A stretch of DNA of 64,000 nt, taken from the NCBI GenBank assembly GCA_009602735.1, contig WELA01001776.1, positions 62,001 through 126,000 on the forward strand. Direction: 5' to 3'. Each line of letters opens with the position of its first letter. Position 1 is the first letter of the stretch. The translations under genes were made by a program, and so were the position numbers. The notes beneath the pieces were generated by a model. It saw only the letters and a program-made list of their open reading frames with translations. It was not told the origin of the DNA and searched no databases. This DNA is from Mesotaenium endlicherianum (taxonomy: Eukaryota; Streptophyta; Zygnematophyceae; Zygnematales; Mesotaeniaceae). Shown one piece after another: positions 57,315-64,000 of the stretch.

Positions 57315-60300
57315 CGGTCTCGGAGCTGTTGGTGCTGGTGCAGTGGCTGCATCGTCCGGCGATGCTGAAGAGACGAAGCAGTCCGAGACTCGTGATGTGT
57401 CGGGCCTGCAGAGCGAGCTAGAGGGCAAGAAGAGAGTGTTGCTAGAGACGCAGGTTGAGCTTGAGAAGAAGCAGACTGAGCTTGACCGTCGTCAGTCGCT
57501 TCTCACAGGTGTAAATGCTCAGCTGGAGGGCAAAAGGCGTGAGCTTCTGGAACACCAGGTAGAGCTGTCAAAGACGAAGGAAGAGCTGACTACCTACCAG
57601 AAGCGCTACACGGCTGTGAGTGGTGAGCTGGAGGGCAAGCGGCGTGAGATGCTGGAGCAGCAGATTTCATTCTCCAAGGCTGGACCAGGGGAGTCTCGCA
57701 GCGTTGGTGCACCGGCAACGAGCGATGCTGGGGAAACCAAGCAGGCAGCACCTTCCTCCTCTGAGAGGTCCTTGGTCCTTCCAGTCGCTGGGGCGGCCGC
57801 TGGTGCCGGTCTCGGAGCTGCCGCTGCTGGTGCACTGGCTGCAGCGTCTGGCAGCGCCGAAGGGGCGACACAATCCGAGGCTCGTGACGTGTCTGGCCTA
57901 TATGCCGAGCTGGAGGGCAAGAGGAGAGCCTTGCTGGAGGCGCAGGTCGAGATTGAGAAGTACAAGGGTGCCCTTGGCCACCGCCAGGCTCTGCTGACAG
58001 GTGTCAGCTCTGAGCTTGAGGGCAAGAGGCGTGAACTCCTGGAGCACCAGGTGGAGCTTTCGAAAGCTCAGGCGGATATCACATCTCGCCAGAAGCAGTT
58101 TGTTGCCGTGAAGGGCGAGCTTGAGGCCAAGCGCAGGGAGCTTCTTGAGCACCAAGTTCAGCACGGCAACCTTGGAAGCAAGCTCCAGGCTTCGGAGGAG
58201 ACCGGCCTGGGCCACCAGGAACGCACTCTCGCTCTCATTGCCGAGCTTGACAAGGCCCGCACTGAGAACTACGAGCTAAAGGAGCAGCTGACGAGCCTGG
58301 CTGAGATGGACCCAAGCGGGGTGTCAGCGGAGCTCCTGGACTACCAGGAGCGCTACAAGGTCATGAACTACCAGCTCCAGGATGCCCTGGAGGAGGTGGA
58401 TGCGTCAGAGGCAAAGCTCCTGGAGCTGCAGAAGCGCCACGATGGTGTCTATGCTGAGTTGGAGTCCAAGCGCCGGCAGGTTCTGGAGTACCAGGTCGAG
58501 CACTCCTCGCGCGCCCAGGAGGTCACAGCTCTGAAGGCACGCCTCAACGCTGTTAGCTCTGAGCTTGAGGGCAAGCGCCGCCAGCTGCTCGAGTACCAGG
58601 TGGAGCTTTCTAATGTCCACGCAGAGCTTGAGGCGCGCGTGGGAGCTTTTGAGGCAGTCACTGTCCAGCTGGAGGGCAAGAGGCGCGAAGTCCTAGAGCT
58701 CCAAGTGGAGCTCTCCAAGACCAGGGGGGAGGTGGCTGCCTACCAGGCCCGTTATGCTGCAGGCAATGGGGAGCTGGAGGGCAAGCAGCGTGAGATGCTG
58801 GAGCAGGAGGTTGCCTTCTCCAAGGGTGGGCCAGGAGAGGCTCGCAGCTTTGGTACTCCTGAACTGGCTGCTGCTGCTGCTGGGGCAGCTGCTGCGGGAG
58901 CTGCTGCTGGAGTTGCTGCTACTGGGGGAAGCTCAGAGGCCACTGGGGGAGCTTCAGTGGATCAGCAGCGGTTCAATGCAACATATGCCGAGCTGGAGGG
59001 GAAGCGCCGTGAAGTGCTTGAGCTCCAGGTACTGGCTGTCCCGCACCTCAAAGCAGCGGCCGTTGCTAGAAGGTTCTTGTGCATGTCGCCTTCTCTGTTG
59101 ACTTCTTCTATCTCATTACTTATGTTCTTCTGCATGGTGGTGGTTTAGAGGTGGAAGTCATTTGCAAAGCAGAGAAGGATAGACTGTCAAAAGTACTTGT
59201 GAAGTGCTGTTGGTACTCCTGTCAATGATCAGTTGGCCTCCAAGCGTTGACATTGTTTCAATCCTACCATTAGCCCGGCATACTAAGCACACCATCTCAG
59301 CTTGAACTTGGAACCCATGTTTCACCCTGGACTTATCGCTGTGTTTCGGGGAGCTGGCAGGTGTCAAACTCTTCCCTCGCTAGCCAGCTGGCTGAGTGCA
59401 AGCAGACTCTGAACGGAGTCAGCGCTGAGCTGGAGGGCAAGAGGCGTGCCGTGTTGGAGCTCCAGGTTGAGCTGGCCAAGGCAGGGGAGGAGATTCTTAG
59501 CCGTCAGAAAATGCACCAGGCTGCTGCCGGAGATGCCGAGGCGAAACGCAGGCAGGTGCTGGAACTCCAGGTATGTCTGTGGCCGAGGCTGTGTAGGAGT
59601 GGCACTCCTTTGGTCAGCTCCTCGTGGTTGTTTGCGCTTCTGAGTTGCAGACGATATTTTGCAGTCGTGGTTTTTAGTTTCAGCCCACGAGGCCACAAGG
59701 CCACAAGCTGTTGCTGAACTGCTTTGTGCTTGCGAACGCGCTATTTGGCCTTTCCAAGTTTTGTAGTTGTTTTCATTCTTTCTGCTCGTCGCTGACATGC
59801 CTTGAGGTGCGTGTTTCAACATGGGTGTATTCTGCACCCTCGTGCACAGCTGCTCAATCCTGGCTGGGCACTAATTCTAGGTACCGAATCAGGATGCTTC
59901 ACTATTTCTGCTACATTTGCGCTTTCTGACTGACCGCAAATGCATCTCTGCAGGTTGCTCTGGAGGCTGCTACCCGCCAGGAGGCTGAACGACATGCTAA
60001 ATTTACCCAAGCAGCAGCAGCAACTGAAGCCAAGAGCAGGCAGCTCCTTGAAGCACAGGTTGAGCTGACAAATGCCGAGCGGAAGCTGGAGGAGTACCAG
60101 AGGCGAGCAAACAGCTTGAGCGCGCAGCTAGAGGCCAAGCGCAGGGAGCTCCTGGAGCACCAGATGAAGCAGAAGCTTAGCAGCGAGAAGGTGTTGGCAG
60201 CGCCGATGGATGTGGAAGTGGATTTGGCAAGGAAAGACAGCATAGGTGCAGCATCTCCTGCAAAATCATCTTCCAAGGGATCCAAAGAGCAGCTCCCACA

Positions 60301-60361
60301 GCCTGCTGCCAGCCCGAGCACCCAGCCCAGCCCCAAGCGCGGCTGGGGCTTGTTCAAGTGA
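49258..60361 (+). CDS. Giant repeat coiled-coil protein, 11 exons (about 2365 aa), function unknown
   Basis: Exons: 49258-49300, 49815-51184, 51437-51646, 52614-52964, 53273-53524, 53817-55109, 55399-55920, 56182-56499, 56908-59028, 59361-59570, 59954-60361. All introns are GT-AG and the exon sum is 7098 nt with an unbroken frame. The start ATG has A at -3 and G at +4, with an in-frame stop two codons upstream. The N-terminus is short and basic (MACFGGGKKKQHVI). The body has about 45 ELEGKRRxLLExQ-type motifs in 35-residue repeats, equal to five heptads and so a continuous coiled coil, broken by about nine Ala/Gly-rich inserts. Exon 4 is the only non-repeat exon. The tail is basic and Pro/Ser-rich, ending KRGWGLFK. 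It looks like a cytoskeletal or scaffold protein; I recognise no family. The first exon is the least certain. Confidence 0.88.
50107..60163 (+). repeat. 35-residue (105-bp) coding repeats ELEGKRRxLLExQVELSK, about 45 motif copies
   Basis: A typical unit is ELEGKRRELLEHQVELSK plus about 17 variable residues often containing YQKRYTAVNG. Most neighbouring units in exons 2, 6 and 9 are exactly 35 residues apart. Larger duplications are also visible: the exon 6 stretch from about 53888 recurs in exon 9 from about 57098, and exon 2 (50580-51000) recurs in exon 9 (58400-58820). Confidence 0.92.
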
Positions 60362-62170
60362 TCGGCAGGTTGTTGATGCTGCATTGGTGGAGGTCTGTAA
60401 TCCATCTTCTTGATTCAGGTTGCTTGATCTGGCCTGTCTGCTGTGGTCATGGTGATTGGGGTTTGGCAGCTGCGTAACCTGTTGAATGTGGTGGTGTTGT
60501 AGTCCTCTCTGGTAGGTCATGGTTTGTCAAATATTTATGTTTGCCAACAAGGTAGTTTTATTGAGTGTTGGAGCTTGTCGGGTTATATATACAGCCAGCC
60601 TCTTCCAGGCTGGAAACGGACCTGCTTGTCATGTCCGCAGGTAGTTTTACGCTTGCTTTTTAGGATCTGATTGTTGCAGCAAGACTGCAACTTATGTCCA
60701 TGTTGTTGTCCAGACTATGAAGCCTTATTGACTATACAATGCTAATCACCTTTTTAACCTGTTGGTTTCTGCCATGGATTACATTGGACATGTTCAAGTC
60801 TCCGGACAATGGGTCGTATTGCCAAATTCAACTGCCAACTTATCATTCCAATGTTGGTATTGCAAAGCCCCCCCGTAGTTTGTATCTTGTGCACTCAACG
60901 TGAGCCCTAAATACTTACATTGAAGGTATTTTGAGGACTATTGGAAAATTTCAGTAGTTCTATGAGATTCCTTTGGCATCGAATGGACATGTACAGCTCG
61001 CCATCATCTGTTAGCATTTCCATATCACACTCTCCTTCTGATGAAGCATCATGTTCCCGCAACACAATTTGTTATCAAGGTATTGCATTATCTTCCTATG
61101 TCAATGAGCAAGACTTTTTGGGGTGCGTGAAATTGGTTGATGTTCATGAAAGTGCAGGGTCTATCGTCTTGTTTAAAATCTGAAGGTTTGCAACATAATA
61201 TGTCGCAAACCGAAATTTGACAAGTGTGATACTTATCGATTTGCTAACACGTTGTCGCTCTGGCTCTGTAATGTTTCAGATAGATAAAGTACTTAGTAGT
61301 ATAGAATACTTTATCTATTCAAGACAAGGATCTTTGAACACAAGTGGAAGCTTCTTGAAAGAGAGATAACTTCTTGAAAGTTGATATATTTTTGCAATTT
61401 GGCAAGTACAAGAGTGATTCTAGAATGCCTTTCGATGTTCTAGCTCTTGTTTATATACTTGGTTCATAAATAATATTTCAGGATGGTGCATGTTGATGTG
61501 TTGGCACCCGACACATCCCAAAACTTGCCACCTCTTTGTATAATGTACACGTGTCCTTTTGACCTAAAAATGACATATTTGACTTTTGCCACGTGGAGTT
61601 CTTCTAGGTCCTTCCTCTAACTTCGAAAATGCCTTAGAAGGTTCAAAGGACATGGACCAAGTCACTAGAGTATCTATTTACACTTGAATCCACGCAAAAC
61701 TACTCTAAAAATATTCAAAATCATAATAATAAAAACAAACTAAGATATTCTAACTCATATCACTACACTCTCGACACACCTAAACCCACTAAAGCTTTTT
61801 TCTTGTGATGCAACATTCATTGCAGCAGGACCTAAGCTGCTACACTTACCCACCCACCCTATAATCCCCACACTGGAGCTGCAAGGGTTTGGGCACGAGC
61901 CTCAAGCTTAGTACCATCTACCAGTATCAGCCAATGAAAGATTGAATATGGTTGTCTCAACATAGTCGGGTAGATTTAAATGGTAGCAAATAATAGCTAA
62001 ACTTAAAGAGGATTAGACAAGAATAATGCATTTTTTGTAGCATATTACTTCTACTATTCTTTCTAATCACCTTCTTTCTTTCAAAATCAGGCAATTTGAT
62101 GACATTTTGTCAAATGTTAATCTCGATCTGGCCCCCATACGTTTTATAGATCCATATACCACTGATGCAT

Positions 62171-62242
62171 GTTCGATTTCTTCATACATCCACCTTAACA
62201 CACATAGTTCGATTTCTTCATACATCCACCTTAACACACATA
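62171..62242. repeat. Perfect 36-bp tandem duplication
   Basis: The unit beginning GTTCGATTTCTTCATACATC occurs at 62171-62206 and again, unchanged, at 62207-62242. Confidence 0.92.
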
Positions 62243-62639
62243 CTACAATCAGAGTCACTTGCATCAGAGTGAAACACCGTCCTCCTTATGGACATAAGCG
62301 TGTCACATGCACGGCACCAAGTGACAAAGTGCATCACTTGGTTTGACCGATCTTAGTCACGCTTTCGCGTGTCAGCACTTTGACCGTCACTATTGACTTT
62401 GTACGTGTCAGCAACCTTGGTCGGTGAGTCAACGTTGACTTTCCGTACCTGAGGCAGCCGTGACTTGCGTCAGGCGTGCTGCGTCGTCCAACTTGTAATA
62501 GTTGCAACAAGGTGTAGCCTGCGGAGAATTTGAACAAGGCACAAAAAATCAATTGGGCAAGTATTTCGACGGACCGACGTTGTGCTTAGCCGTATCGGAA
62601 CCATGACACTTGTGAGGCTCTCTTGCACGTGTTTCAAGT

Positions 62640-62725
62640 TAAGTAGAGAAGATTTTGAAGGTCACTTGTTGATTCCAAGTTCTTGAACAAATAAATGACG
62701 GTTAATTGGTAAGTCGATTCATTTC
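62640..62725 (+). mobile_element. Trace of an A/C/D-family LTR end, plus orientation
   Basis: GGTAAGTCGATTCATTTC (62708-62725) is the exact reverse complement of the LTR start of A, C and D. The preceding AATTGGT and AACAAATAAATG stretch is weakly similar to the LTR interior. The rest is too worn to delimit. Confidence 0.45.
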
Positions 62726-63544
62726 TTTGGACCTCTGGGGTGGAAACCGTGGAATGGTAGTAGTGAGCACATGCATGTCTTAATAGAGTGGTATTTCATG
62801 TGAAAGGTGCCATTTGGCAATGCAGATGCCTCCTCACCAGAGGTGGATAAAGTTATTGGAAGTAAGCATGTAAGACTAGCAACTTGGACTGCAGACACGT
62901 AACAAAAACTATAGCGCATCTCACAAGCTAGTGCAATATTTCACCATTCAAAACGCGCAAAGCATGTAACAGCAAACATATTAAGTATGGATTGCTTTGG
63001 CGTGAGCAGCAAGATGAAGTGCAAGCATGGAGGAATCAATAACTGGACACGACGCATAATTCCGTGGGTAAAATGAAAATCCCTTTTCACGCAGAAGTGG
63101 AATACATTGTTAGACAAGCTCGTAACACTCCAGAGTATAGAGACCACAAACAAGAGATCTATATCAAATTATTAGAGCTATCAAAAGGTTACATCACGCT
63201 ACGTCCTAAGAGATGGTGAACTTGGAGCGTAAGAAGAGTAGGTTGAGAACTTAAAAATACAAGAAGAAATGTATATTCTCGGAAACTGTAAATTGGAATA
63301 TGACCTTGCGTGCCGTCTTGGCGCCTTGAGCGTGATACGCATAAAAAACTCAAAGGGGTTGAAAGAGGTTGATAGGGGTTGAAGTAGTACGATTAAATGA
63401 CCGTCACTTAGACGACCTGAAAAGCGACGACTCATTACGACCAGTAAGGAATACTACGTACCTGCGCTAGTCAACAGGTCAATACGTGCTGTGTTGTGTC
63501 CGCATCCTAGGACGAGTATCTACACCTGATCTTCACCTTGACAG

Positions 63545-64000
63545 AAAGTGACCGCAGGCGCGCCCCAGCGAGCAGCTGCCAGTATCTGGCAAATAACCCC
63601 TCCAGCTGCAAAAGTGAGTGAAAATGCTCCAAGTATGATGCAGACCTCTTCGTTTCGTCATACCAACAGGTTCCAGAGCTCGTTCAGATCTCTCAAAAGG
63701 CATAACCCTGTTGGAGAGTCACCATCAGAGTCTACTTTCCGTCGCACTCTGCTAAGAACATCACTTAATGATATGCTCGCTTATATGGCTAGATTGGGAC
63801 GCGGCCTTTTATACGACGACTCAGTAAAACTGCTCCCCGACAACGTGACTCTTGTGACAATGGATAAACTCTTGCCTGCAGGAGCCGTCTTGAGCGTTTT
63901 CGTCGCAACAGTCATTGCTGCAGTAGCCAGAAGTCACAGAAAGACTTCGAACAAGAAGTGCTCTAATGAACGTTATCCCATTCACAGCAGCAAAAACATG
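63545..64000 (+). CDS. Partial open frame at right edge, possible exon with a membrane segment
   Basis: An open frame runs to the last base of the window. Either it starts at ATG 63635 (122 codons visible), or it is an internal exon after an acceptor-like CTTCACCTTGACAG ending at 63544, which keeps the same frame open for 152 codons. The peptide is Ser/Arg-rich (SSFRHTNRFQSSFRSLKRH), then LNDMLAYMARLGRGLLYDD, then a hydrophobic stretch AGAVLSVFVATVIAAVA followed by basic residues. That pattern resembles a single membrane anchor. I do not recognise the family, and the rest lies outside the window. Confidence 0.4.

Larger units (their letters stand above)
60362..63541. other. 3' flank and AT-rich intergenic region
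   Basis: The first few hundred bases probably include the 3' UTR of the coiled-coil gene; I cannot place the poly(A) site. Further on the sequence is AT-rich with an 11-bp inverted repeat (61281-61291 / 61307-61317), a tandem duplication at 62171-62242 and an LTR trace ending near 62725. No gene is supported. Confidence 0.6.

Noticed and set aside
62067-62264. Short minus-strand open frame near 62.1 kb
   Set aside because: Its repeated peptide is produced by the 36-bp tandem duplication in noncoding DNA.

Overview
The window reads as a eukaryotic nuclear genome of the green (streptophyte) lineage. It holds Ty3/gypsy chromoviruses primed by initiator tRNA-Met, a multi-exon gene with GT-AG introns, and a retroelement carrying a DNMT3-like cytosine methyltransferase. 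Retrotransposon-borne methyltransferases are known from dinoflagellates and charophytes, so a charophyte alga (Chara-like) is my best guess. This is an inference; no marker gene confirms the species.

Bases 1 to about 46100 are almost entirely nested LTR retrotransposons, all coding on the minus strand. First nest: element A (1-3782 and 18757-21019) is split by chromovirus B (3783-18756), which is split inside its integrase by element C (5157-13979, same family as A). Second nest: an old relic F (about 21498-22575 and 45763-46110) is split by element D (22576-45762, family of A and C). D carries in its left LTR the 13-kb element E (22731-35810) and near its 3' end a solo LTR (36541-37719). Target-site duplications at B, C, D and the solo LTR fix the order of events. 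All copies are fossils with several breaks each.

Element E is the standout. Between its protease and reverse transcriptase it carries a DNMT3-like C5 cytosine methyltransferase. Its integrase ends in a PHD finger instead of a chromodomain, and a long GC-rich, internally duplicated open frame lies between gag and protease. Together these suggest an element able to mark and read chromatin. Elements C and D carry a second novelty: an accessory coding module between pol and the 3' LTR, far more diverged between the two copies than their pol or LTRs.

Bases 46111-49257 are intergenic with no supported gene. Bases 49258-60361 hold the one clear host gene, on the plus strand. Eleven exons splice in frame to about 2365 residues, dominated by some 45 copies of an ELEGKRRxLLExQ motif in 35-residue (five-heptad) coiled-coil repeats, with about nine Ala/Gly-rich inserts. 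All introns after the first are phase 0, and nine of the ten cut directly after the codon for the glutamine (CAG) of the repeat. Bases 60362-63541 are AT-rich flank with a tandem duplication and LTR traces. A partial open frame with a possible membrane segment runs off the right edge from about 63545.
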